64,000 bases of DNA, taken from contig CM069448.1 in the NCBI GenBank assembly GCA_035610835.1, forward strand, positions 2,604,001 to 2,668,000, in the 5' to 3' direction. The translations under genes and the position numbers were made by a program. Below, piece by piece: positions 48,488 through 58,194 of this stretch. Below the pieces are notes generated by a model. That model saw nothing but the letters and a program-made list of their open reading frames with translations. It was not told where the DNA came from and ran no database searches. Position 1 is the stretch's first letter; each line of letters begins with the position of its first letter. The stretch is from Ophiura sarsii. Taxonomy: Eukaryota > Echinodermata > Ophiuroidea > Amphilepidida > Ophiuridae.

Positions 48488-48824
48488 GGCCAACAAAAAA
48501 AGAGTTGACTTGCCCTTTCCGACCGACCCAAATTTTCGGAAATCTAGGGTCGCTATTTTGTTTTTGTTTGTTTTTTCAACAACAACAACAAAAGAATTGA
48601 AAAAAAAATAAAATGAAAGAACAATAAAGAAAGATGAAAACGTGTTTTCGAGTATTATCTTCTTGTTTTTTTTTTAAAAAATCTAAAAAAAAAAAATCTA
48701 AAAAAAATTCTTTAAAACTGGTTTTTGTGCAGTAAATTTTCAAAAAATTAAAATTAAAAAAAATCCGACCGTCCGACCCTGACTTTGACCCTGAAAGGGC
48801 AAGTCAACTTTTTTTTTGTTGGCC
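48488..48824. mobile_element. PIF/Harbinger-like MITE, 337 bp
   Basis: Ends GGCCAACAAAAAAAGAGTTG continue to about 32 bp as near-perfect inverted repeats and are flanked by TTA on both sides (48485-48487 and 48825-48827). GG-starting ends with a TWA duplication are the PIF/Harbinger signature. The AT-rich interior holds no gene. Confidence 0.8.
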
Positions 48825-48835
48825 TTATCTAGATA

Positions 48836-50097
48836 GTCTGATACATTTACCACAATTTACTCATTTCCAAGTTTATACAGATAGGAGTGAGAGAATCAAT
48901 CATTCCATGGATTTGTAGTTTTATTTCTGATAGACAACAGTGTATCAGATATAACCAAACTCTGTCTAACTACAAAAAGTTAAATGGAGGGCTTCCACAA
49001 GGTACCAAATTAGGTCCTTTGGGTTTCCAAGTTATCATAAATGATGCAGCTTCAGATGCTGGTGCCAATGTGTGGAAATATACTGATGACTTAACTCTTG
49101 CTTCAAATGTCACTAATTCTGCTAAAAGCACACCCTGCAAGATGACTTAGACAGTTTTGTTAATTGGACCAAAAAACAATAATTTGACACTTAATCCATC
49201 CAAGTGTCAGGGGCTTCAAGTATGCTTCATGCGGGACCCTCCAACACCAACTATGTATATTGATGATGTTCCCCTTAAGTTTGTGAAATTTGCTAAAATC
49301 TTAGGCATTTGGCTTCAAGATGATTTAAAATGGGAGAAGCAAACTAAGGAAATGCTCAAAAAAGCTACAGCCGCATGTACATGCTCCGCAATCTAAAAAG
49401 ATTTGGTTTTAATTTTGACGAACTTGTAATTATTTACAAAGGCTATGTTAGACCTTTGTTGGAATATGGGGATGTAGTTTGGGGATCTTCATTGACATGT
49501 GATCAATGTACAACTCTCGAGAAAGTGCAAAGAAGAGCCAAAATCATGCTTGGCAAACAATACAGCTCATACGGTATACGGATGCAGTCGAAAAATGTGG
49601 ATTGGATACTCTTTCTGACCGTAGGAAAAATCATAGCACAAAATTTGCCAAATCTCTGCCAGATTGTAACCGCACTAGTACCCTTATGCCACCTACGAGG
49701 CAATCTGTGCATGGCAGGAAATTGCGCAATTCCAATTCCATCTCCCTTCTGACTTGTAGGACCAAACGGTTCAGAAAGAGCCCCATACCATATTTTGCTG
49801 ACTTGTTAAATAATAAATCCTAATTGTTCTTTTACTCATGGTGCAATATAATATTATAATATTATTTTAAATATATACCGGTAATATTTTTGATGTTTCT
49901 TGTGCAATATAATGGGGTGTTTTTTATACATATTTTTAGTAGTGTGGGTGATATTTTTTTATGTCTTCTTTATGATATTGTATCGTTGTTTAGTGTTTGA
50001 ATCTTTGTATTTTAATGTATTTTTAAATCTGTCAATAATGTACAATTTGGCCGTTTGGCCGTGACACATTATCAATAAAAATGAAATGAAAATGAAA
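48836..50097 (+). mobile_element. CR1-like LINE, 5' truncated and frameshifted
   Basis: Reverse transcriptase pieces lie in order on the plus strand: SFISDRQQCIRYNQ and GGLPQGTKLGP (48887-49150), KYTDDLTLAS, then LTLNPSKCQGLQVCFMRDPP (49157-49396), then RFGFNFDELVIIYKGYVRPLLEYG (49375-49560). A frameshift near 49130 separates the first two and another near 49375 the last. The 3' end is AAAAATGAAATGAAAATG, the short-repeat tail of CR1-type LINEs. The catalytic box is YTDD rather than the usual YADD or YVDD. It is a dead copy lacking endonuclease and the first half of RT. Confidence 0.8.
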
Positions 50098-50099
50098 AG

Positions 50100-50555
50100 T
50101 AAAATTGTGTTCATCAAAACCAGTGATTGAGTCAAATAATTGGAAAATTACCAACTAACGTTTCATCATAAACTTGGTCAGTCAGATTTCACCAGAGGTA
50201 TGAACACTTTTAACGTATTTGTCTATAATACTCTTTTTGTTATAACATATAAACCCTTTATATTTATAAATCAACTTAAATTACATTAACTAAAACCACA
50301 TAAAATGCAGAATAAATAAATGTTTATAATATGAGATACTCAGAGAATATGCTAACTATAATTATTAACAATAACACAGAAAACATACACAAAGAAATAT
50401 AAATTATTGAACCCTAAAATATATATATCTAATTAATAGATAGTATGCACACATAAGTTATTGTTTCCAAATAACATGTTCTACATACACAAATTCAAAC
50501 AGAATATTATCGATTCCAATATCAATCGGTGCAAAACATTCTAACGTAACAAACC
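50100..50555. other. AT-rich interval, nothing recognised
   Basis: No coding signal or repeat structure is visible. Confidence 0.5.
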
Positions 50556-50558
50556 TAT

Positions 50559-51673
50559 GGCCACCTCCAGTTAAATGTGAGTTTACTGTTGCCCGCGCGC
50601 GTCCAAAAGTCACCCGCGTGATATATGTAATATTTTTTAAATATTTAATTATTTCATTGTTTAAAGCTTTTCATAAGCTTTTTAACACTTTCCTAGCGAT
50701 AAAATTAGCCGATGAGCCGCATTTCAATACTTCCGGGTTGGCAAAACATTTTTGGGAAGTAAAAAACTCAGCACGAAACTTGCAACTGTCGCTTTGTATT
50801 GTAATGTGTGCATTTGAAGCATATTTGATATATATTTATTCTGTAGTGTGTTGAATGGACCAACTTGGTACCCGACTTATTTTTATTCACGCTACTGTAT
50901 AGCATGAATTTTAAAACCAGCCAGACACTGACGATAAAAATTGATCGAAACTGAAACTTATATACGATACCGCGAACAGTGACAGCCGATCCGAGTGACA
51001 GCAATTTGCTGATCGCTGGTATATAGCGTATATAGAGCACTAGCAAAGCGATCATCAACGGCACCGGTCCATGCCTGGCGTTTACAACTTTCGTAAGTAA
51101 TGTTTCCTTTCTTTCGTAAATGGTAAATATATGTTGAAGTCAAATCAATTTAAAAAAATTACTATGTGACATGAGCAAAATATAAAGTGCAAAATTCGGC
51201 AACCGCCATCTTTAAAAAACAAAAATAAAACAAGAAGAGTCTTTAAAAATAAAAACAGCGCTCAGAAGGGTAAATTTGAAAGGGAATGGGATGTGGGGAT
51301 GGGATGAGGGGATGAGAATGAGGGGAGGGGAGACGGTTGGGGATGGAAATTGGGGTGAAGGGATTGGGGTGAGGGGAGGGGATGGTGATGCATATTCAAC
51401 ATGTATATATATCATTAATATTCAAAAAAGGGATGCAAATATGAGTAGACTCCTTTATAAAAGAAACAAAATGCAAAACCAAGGCAGTAGGTGGTGGTAG
51501 GACATAATTAACAGCTTTTGAATTGTATTCGTACCTTGGATAATAGTTAACAACGCCGACAATATTAAATCAGGTGACTTTACCCCAAAATATTACAATA
51601 TTAATATTAAATAGTCACCTCGTCCTGCTTTTCAAAAACGCAACAGTAAACTCACATTTGACCGGAGGTGGCC
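50559..51673. mobile_element. GGCC-ended inverted-repeat element, 1.1 kb
   Basis: GGCCACCTCC followed by AAATGTGAGTTTACTGTTGC at 50559-50593 is inverted at the right end (51641-51673), and TAT lies on both outer sides. The ends resemble PIF/Harbinger elements, although TAT is not the canonical TWA target. No transposase is recognised. Confidence 0.65.
51275..51395 (+). repeat. G-rich purine tract
   Basis: Repeated GGGGATGGGATGAGGGGATG and GAGGGGAGGGGA words over 120 bp provide many GGG or GGGG runs, enough for G-quadruplexes on the plus strand. It lies within the GGCC-ended element. Confidence 0.75.
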
Positions 51674-51679
51674 TATTGT

Positions 51680-52655
51680 GTCAGCTTTAAAAGAAAAAAG
51701 CTCATGACTTTATGAGGACACTGATTTTCTTACTTTGGTAGTAATACGTGGTTCAGGTCGTATAAAACAGTGTCGTATTTTGATACAACCGGTATACAAT
51801 GAATGACTTATACGAATTAAGGATTAAAACTTCATAAACCACTTTACATTACATTATATTATTGATTAAAGGTTTCACACAATTGTAAATAAAATATGGA
51901 AACTTGTCCAAAATATCCTGGTTTTTGTCTTAACATATCGTTCAATTTTTTTCTTCTTCTGACATAATTATACAGAATCTAAGAATAAGAGAGGTAATTA
52001 ACGGCTGGTGCTACCATAGCCAACATTCAGGGTAAATCAAAAAACCATGACATTGTTGTTGTTTGTATAAAAGTTATTCAATATACATAGTTTATCCACC
52101 GAAAAATGAAGTAAACGACAAAATGTGACAGGTTTTGTAAGCTGATCCCCTTTTCACCATTCCAACGGGATTATTGTAATTCAAATAAATCAACCTAAAA
52201 GCAGGATGCGATCTGCCCGCTATTATGTACTTTTACTTGTAACTTGTCATTCCATTATATGGTCATATAACTGGTGTATAATAACATTTCTGAACAATGG
52301 GGTCAAGTGACCTCGCTTACGTCTTTGCCGTTTAATAATTCGTTCTTCATTAATTCTAGAATTATCTATTTACTCTACTAAAAAGGCGTTTATAGGTAAG
52401 ATTTATTTTGATGTTTTAATGTTATTATTATACAAGAAAAAATGATTTCATTTGAAAAACAACGTATGCCTTCCACCCGAATGTCAATATTACTGAAATC
52501 ATTTGAACAAACAAAACAAAAGTTGCCCGTTTGAACCACTCTCTAATGAAACTATAATTTGTTACCCATCTTTTCGTTCACATGTCTAATAACCTTATTT
52601 CGTTCTCATGATAAGTCATTTAATAATTGTCTTATGTACTTCACGTGGACGCCTT
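51680..52655. other. Unannotated interval
   Basis: AT-rich sequence with no gene or repeat I can name. Confidence 0.5.
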
Positions 52656-52659
52656 TTAA

Positions 52660-52899
52660 CACTTTCCACGCGGCAGGCAGCTGCAGACGACATTTCAAAA
52701 TTTCACAAAATGTTTAAAAGAAAATCAAAATTATTGAATTTCATTACCATATTTGGAACCACCATGAGAAATGCATTGACATAAGTACAAATATGTCTAG
52801 TATTGGTTCAGTAATACTTCAGATAGACCTTGCCATTTAGGAAAGTTTTCTGAAAAATCTGTTTTGTATATGGTAAAACTAATAGCCGCGTGAAAAGTG
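52660..52899. mobile_element. TTAA-flanked MITE, 240 bp
   Basis: TTAACACTTTCCACGCGGC at the left and its complement with one change (GCCGCGTGAAAAGTGTTAA) at the right lie at 52656-52674 and 52885-52903, so TTAA is duplicated on both sides. This fits a piggyBac-type MITE. It lies 38 bp beyond the receptor's stop codon, within the expected 3' UTR. Confidence 0.8.
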
Positions 52900-52937
52900 T
52901 TAAGGGGTATGATATGGCAAATAACTTGTATGATTTG

Positions 52938-55900
52938 CTACGGCCTCATTTTCTGCAGAGGAATGTCTTGCTGGTTCTTTATTTCTACTTTTTTCTTTTT
53001 ATTATTTGAGGTGATTTCGGCAATTGTGTACAGATATGGGTTAATTGCTGAATTTATTGGCAAAACAAAGGTCACTGACCAAGCAAACACTGATGGGGGC
53101 AGTTCAATGACCCTTGTTTGAACTAGGATTCCAAGTACAATTATAGGAAATACGCATGCAAAGTCTGTAACAACAATAGCGGTTACTTTACGGATGAGTC
53201 TTATCTGTTCATCCACATCAGGGGTGCGTCCAGATTCTTTTGCAGACTTAGTAACGGATCTGAATATCTCTATATAACACACAAGAATTACCAGGTAACA
53301 CAAGCTGTTAAGACCAAGGAAAAGTGCTGTTGAAAAGTACAAACCATTAACAAGGCCTGTGAATTCCGTCGAATATGAATTTTTTTTATATTCTAGAAAT
53401 ATTTCAAATTTGTTGTTCTCTTGAGTAGGCCTAATCCACGTGGAATTGTGATTAGTCACATATGTTTTGGTTAAAGATAATGGCAGACCAACACATACAT
53501 GTGAGTTATCATAAAACTTAAAGTTCCATCCAGATAAAGCTGATGGTACAATACCTAATGCTAAAGAACAAATCCATATCAGTACAGCTGTTGCAATAGT
53601 TGATCTTTTACCTAATTTGACATCGGAGTATGGGTACTTAATACCAATAAACCTATCGATGCTAATTAAGGTAAGAAACAATAATGATAATTGGGTCGAT
53701 GCTATTGATATTGATCCTGCAACTCTGCAGGTTAAGCCAGATCTCCAAGTTTCAGATTGCATTGGGAAATATTCCCCATAGTAGATATCAGCACATGCAA
53801 CCATTAGCATGTATAAGCCCATTAGTGAATCAGACATGGCCAGATTGCTAAGAAGTAAATCCTGTACTTTATAAATCTTCGTATGTTTCTTTCGCCACAT
53901 TAAAACGAACATATTTCCACCGAGTGAATTTATACCGATTATCCACATCAAAACAACCAATGTCCTATCTGATAACAGCCTATCACATGTGAGATATGGT
54001 GATCTGTTATCTGACGCATCACACTTAACACCATCAGGCACATAACACTCGCAGATCTCATGTTGACTTACAACTAATTCTGCATTAACAGTGAGGACAC
54101 TGAAGGTCTCATGAGTTATGGCTGTCAATGGATTCATTCGTAGGTTCATGTAACTTAAGTAACTCAAATGTTTGATATTTGGACATTCTTTCAATCTATT
54201 GTTAGATAAATGAATGAAGGTTATATTAACAGTATCCTTGAAAAGGTCAAAATCAACATATGTTAACTTATTATCATTTAGATACAGCCGGCGCATTTTG
54301 AATACTTCCTTTAGCATGTTTGTACCTAACCACACCAATTGATTTTTTGACATCGAGAGATATTCCAGATTACTTAACCGATTAAATAAACCATTAGGTA
54401 TTGTTATTAACCTGTTATCGCTGAGTACAAGAATATTAAGGTTTTTCAAATTATTGAGCAAATGAGGATCCAGTGTACCCAAATGGTTTGTTAACATGAG
54501 TGTATGCAGGTTTTCTAATCCTTGAAATAACCCACCCGGTAGTGATATCAGGTTATTATCATGCATAACCAGGAACTTCAGTTGTCTTAATCCTTGGAAG
54601 ATACTTTCATTCAAGGTCGCCAATTGGTTACCATACAACGTCAGTACATTCATGTTTACTAATCCCTGAAATAATCCATATGGAAGTGATGTCATGTTAT
54701 TTTCACTAAGAGTCAGGGAGGTCAGCTGTCTCAATCCTTGAAAGATACTTCGATTTATGGTTACCAGTTGATTGCCATACAGGTGCAGTTCATATAAGTT
54801 TTCTAATCCTTGAAATAACCCGCCCGGTAATAATATCAAGTTATTATCCTGCAAAGACAGAATAGTCATCTGTCTTAATACTTGGAAGATACTTTCATTT
54901 AAATTGACCAATTGGTTACCATACAAGTACAGTTTATTCATGTTTTCTAAATCATGAAATAACCCATCTGGTAATGAAATAAAGTTATTATCTCGTAGGG
55001 ACAGGTAGGTCAACTTTCTCAGTCCTTGGAAGATACCTTCATATAAGGCTACCAATTGATTGCCATACAACCTAAGCTCATTCAAGTTTTCTAATCCTTG
55101 AAATAACCCCCCGGGTAGTGATATCAAGTTATTATTATTCAGAGACAGGATGGTAAGCTGTCTTAATCCTTGGAATATACTTTCATTTAAAGTGACCAAT
55201 TGGTTGCCGTACAGGAACAGGTTATCAATGTTTTCTAAATCATGAAATATCCCATCTGGTAGTGAAATCAAGTTATTATCCCGTAGAGACAGGTAGGTCA
55301 ACTTTCTCAGTCCTTGGAATATACTTTCATTTAAAGTGACCAATTGGTTGCGAGACAGGTACAATCCATTCAAGTTATCTAATTCATGGAATAACTCACC
55401 CGGTAGTGATATGAAGTTATTATCAAACAGAGGCAGGATGGTAAGCTGTCTTAATCCTTGGAATATACTTTCATTTAAAGTAACTAATTGGTTGCCGTAC
55501 AGATACAGTTTATTCAAGTTTCCTAATCCTTGAAATAACTCACCCGGTAGTGATATCAAGTTATTATCTTGCAGATGCAGGATGGTAAGCTGTCTTAATC
55601 CTTGGAATATACTTTCATTTAAAGTAACTAATTGGTTGCCGTACAGGTACAGTTTATTCAAGTTTCCTAATCCTTGAAATACCTCACCCGATAGTGATAT
55701 CAAGTTATTATCATTCATGTCTAGGATGGCCAGCTGTCTTAATCTTTGGAACATACTTTCATTCAAGGTTACTAATTGATTGCCATACAGCTCCAGTTTA
55801 TTCAAGTTTACCAATCCATGGAATAACTCACGCGGTAGTGATATCAAGTTATTATCACTCAGAGACAGGATGGTAAGCTGTCTTAATCCTTGGAATATAC

Positions 55901-57668
55901 TTTCATTCAAAGTTAAAAGCTGGTTGCCCTGCAGGTCAAGTGCATTCAAGTGTCCTAATTCTTGAAATAACGCACCCGCTAGTGATATCAAGTTATTATC
56001 ATTTAGAGCCAGGATGGTAAGCTGTCGTAATCCTTGGAATATAATTTCGTTAAATTGAACCAATAGGTTGCCGTCCAGGTATAGTTCATTCAAGTTTTCT
56101 AATCCCTGAAATAACCCACCCGGAAAAGATATCAAGTTATCATTATTCAGATACAGGATGGTAAGCTGTCTTAATCCTTGAAATATATTCTCATTCAAGG
56201 TTACCAGTTGGTTGCCATATAAGGAAAGTACATCCAAGTTTTCTAATCCCTGAAAAAGCACACCTAGTAGTGTTAGCAAGTTATTATCATGCAAATACAG
56301 AATCGTCAACCGTCTTAATCCGTGGAAAATACTTTCATTTAAGGTTATCAATTGGTTGCCATACAGGTAGAGTTCATGCAAGTGATATAATCCATAAAAT
56401 AACTCACCCGGTAGTGATATCAAATTATTGTCATTCAGAGCCAGGAATGTCAACTGTTTTAATCCTTGAAATAAACTTTCATTTAAAGCGACCAAATGGT
56501 TTCCATTCAAGTGCAATATACCCAAGTTTATTAATCCTCCAAACGTCTCACCCGGTAATGTGGTGAATTTGTTTTCAACCAGAGTCAGGGTAATAAGCTG
56601 TCTTAAACCATGAAATACACTCGCATCCAATGACACCAACTGGTTTTTATGCAGATACAGATCTGCCAAATTATCAAATCCCTCAAATACATTACTTGGC
56701 AGTGTGGTTAATTGATTGTCATGCAGATACAAATAACTTAACATTACCAATCCTTGAAATGAACCCTCTTCGATTTGGACCAATTTATTAGCATGAATAT
56801 ACAAATGAGCTAGCGCATTTAACCCAGAAAATACTTCAGCACGCAGTGCAGCCAAATAGTTTTGCTGTAAGTACAGGGCTTTTAAACCAATGGTATATTT
56901 AAACGAATATACCTTTAGATTAACTATGTTGTTATTGCTTAGATCTACAAAGGTTGTGCCGATTGGATACATTATCAATGATTCGTGGGTTTGAATAAAG
57001 GCATTATCATTACACTGAAAGGTCACTTCTCTGTGACCAAGAGTAGCATTGCAATTGGATGGAAATGTTAGTCTACACTTCCAAGCAGGGTAGTGGTCTT
57101 GATCGCACATTATTTGGTTAGTATATCCCTTCACTCCTTTGCAATATGTATGATTCACTTCATTACTAAGCAAGATATCATCATTAGATTCTGGGCACTC
57201 AGGCTGTGATTCTAATGCTGATATCCCACTGAATAAAATACTAATATTACCTTGTAGGTTTAAGTTAACACTATCATGAAGTAGAATGCTACTGCACAAT
57301 TCAGGACTTTTGTTATAAACGACATACCTATTTGTACACAGGTTAAGTTCTCCTTGTCTCTCTATATAAAGGAAAATATATTCATTTGAAACATTACTAT
57401 TAGGTATTTCTATACGAGTATAGTATCCAAGAGATGTATTGACTTGGATACTGCAGGTTTGATGATCACTTCCATGTAAAGAAAACGTTCCGTGACTGGC
57501 ATTCTTCTCTTCAAGGCGGCATGGTTGAGTATCGATAATATCCCACAAGGGTGTCACCGATATTTGAGAAGCAATTACTGGTCGGTCCTGAAACAAAACT
57601 ATGCTTATAATGATAGATAGTCGTAGAATTAGATTGAGGGCGCTTCCAGCCATGATTGCCGATAACAA
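52938..57668 (-). CDS. LRR-rich rhodopsin-class GPCR (GRL101/LGR-like), single exon
   Basis: This is an uninterrupted frame of 1576 codons. Residues 1-33 form a signal peptide (LILRLSIIISIVLF). Residues 35-235 are a Cys-containing, N-glycosylation-rich region that may be CUB-like. About 40 leucine-rich repeats of 24 residues span 240-1185, then a Cys-rich hinge (ICECYVPDG, YLTC). Seven transmembrane helices run from about 1237 to 1555, with DRF at 1338-1340 (usually DRY/ERW), conserved Cys 1314 and 1392, and NPYLY at 1543-1547. The cytoplasmic tail is short and basic. The architecture fits LGR-type receptors, closest in kind to snail GRL101 and relaxin-receptor relatives; no LDLa module is seen. 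The ligand is unknown. It would act at the plasma membrane through G proteins. ATG 6 (MAGSALN) is an alternative start. Lack of introns is unusual for LGRs and suggests a retrogene-derived or intron-poor lineage. Confidence 0.9.
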   Translation of the reverse strand: MLSAIMAGSALNLILRLSIIISIVLFQDRPVIASQISVTPLWDIIDTQPCRLEEKNASHGTFSLHGSDHQTCSIQVNTSLGYYTRIEIPNSNVSNEYIFLYIERQGELNLCTNRYVVYNKSPELCSSILLHDSVNLNLQGNISILFSGISALESQPECPESNDDILLSNEVNHTYCKGVKGYTNQIMCDQDHYPAWKCRLTFPSNCNATLGHREVTFQCNDNAFIQTHESLIMYPIGTTFVDLSNNNIVNLKVYSFKYTIGLKALYLQQNYLAALRAEVFSGLNALAHLYIHANKLVQIEEGSFQGLVMLSYLYLHDNQLTTLPSNVFEGFDNLADLYLHKNQLVSLDASVFHGLRQLITLTLVENKFTTLPGETFGGLINLGILHLNGNHLVALNESLFQGLKQLTFLALNDNNLISLPGELFYGLYHLHELYLYGNQLITLNESIFHGLRRLTILYLHDNNLLTLLGVLFQGLENLDVLSLYGNQLVTLNENIFQGLRQLTILYLNNDNLISFPGGLFQGLENLNELYLDGNLLVQFNEIIFQGLRQLTILALNDNNLISLAGALFQELGHLNALDLQGNQLLTLNESIFQGLRQLTILSLSDNNLISLPRELFHGLVNLNKLELYGNQLVTLNESMFQRLRQLAILDMNDNNLISLSGEVFQGLGNLNKLYLYGNQLVTLNESIFQGLRQLTILHLQDNNLISLPGELFQGLGNLNKLYLYGNQLVTLNESIFQGLRQLTILPLFDNNFISLPGELFHELDNLNGLYLSRNQLVTLNESIFQGLRKLTYLSLRDNNLISLPDGIFHDLENIDNLFLYGNQLVTLNESIFQGLRQLTILSLNNNNLISLPGGLFQGLENLNELRLYGNQLVALYEGIFQGLRKLTYLSLRDNNFISLPDGLFHDLENMNKLYLYGNQLVNLNESIFQVLRQMTILSLQDNNLILLPGGLFQGLENLYELHLYGNQLVTINRSIFQGLRQLTSLTLSENNMTSLPYGLFQGLVNMNVLTLYGNQLATLNESIFQGLRQLKFLVMHDNNLISLPGGLFQGLENLHTLMLTNHLGTLDPHLLNNLKNLNILVLSDNRLITIPNGLFNRLSNLEYLSMSKNQLVWLGTNMLKEVFKMRRLYLNDNKLTYVDFDLFKDTVNITFIHLSNNRLKECPNIKHLSYLSYMNLRMNPLTAITHETFSVLTVNAELVVSQHEICECYVPDGVKCDASDNRSPYLTCDRLLSDRTLVVLMWIIGINSLGGNMFVLMWRKKHTKIYKVQDLLLSNLAMSDSLMGLYMLMVACADIYYGEYFPMQSETWRSGLTCRVAGSISIASTQLSLLFLTLISIDRFIGIKYPYSDVKLGKRSTIATAVLIWICSLALGIVPSALSGWNFKFYDNSHVCVGLPLSLTKTYVTNHNSTWIRPTQENNKFEIFLEYKKNSYSTEFTGLVNGLYFSTALFLGLNSLCYLVILVCYIEIFRSVTKSAKESGRTPDVDEQIRLIRKVTAIVVTDFACVFPIIVLGILVQTRVIELPPSVFAWSVTFVLPINSAINPYLYTIAEITSNNKKKKVEIKNQQDIPLQKMRP
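54500..56450 (-). repeat. 144-bp coding repeats inside the LRR array
   Basis: From about residue 409 to 1055 the repeats alternate in pairs of 24: one of the type LYLYGNQLVTLNESIFQGLR, one of the type LTILSLNDNNLISLPGELFQ. DNA words such as CTTTCATTTAAAGT and TAATCCTTGGAATATACTTTC recur every 144 bp, about 13 times. The outer repeats (1-7 and 35-40) are diverged and lack this pairing. Confidence 0.85.
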
Positions 57669-58190
57669 TTATGTATAGATATACAACTGCTAAATTGATC
57701 ACAGCTCTTTTTAATAATGCAATCACGGGATGAGCTAAAATAGTTGCATAGCAATAGCAATGAAGAACGAAATCGCTTTGATAATTAGATAAATATTCCA
57801 GCCTCAATCAAACAGTTTTTTAGACAAATATGTGCCACTGTCGGTTGCCACTGTCGGTAAAAATGTCGATGACGATACGTTTTACATTAAACATACTGAA
57901 TCTACTGGTATTCACACTGATATAACTCTTTACGAGATGGCGTTTTATGGTTCTTCACGGGCTAAAGTGGAACAAGTCAGTGAAGCAAGGCATAACAACA
58001 TCTGATCGTAGAGCACAGTGATGTTAGTCCATTCATTCGATCGACGTATACGTGAAAGCAATGATGACCAACTAACGACTTCTCCCACTGAAATAGAAAA
58101 GTACATGAATGATCTCATAAATTTTAAATTCGGCGGGATATTAGGGCTACAATGCATTCCGTATCAGTTACCGTAATGCTGCACATAAAT
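57669..58190. other. Upstream region of the receptor gene
   Basis: No promoter motif is clear enough to call. GCCACTGTCGGT is duplicated at 57834-57855. The frames at 57511-57807 and 57945-58157 look like chance. Confidence 0.4.
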
Positions 58191-58194
58191 CTAG

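Noticed and set aside
55336..56566. Plus-strand frames opposite the LRR array
   Set aside because: They are antisense shadows repeated with the 144-bp coding unit.
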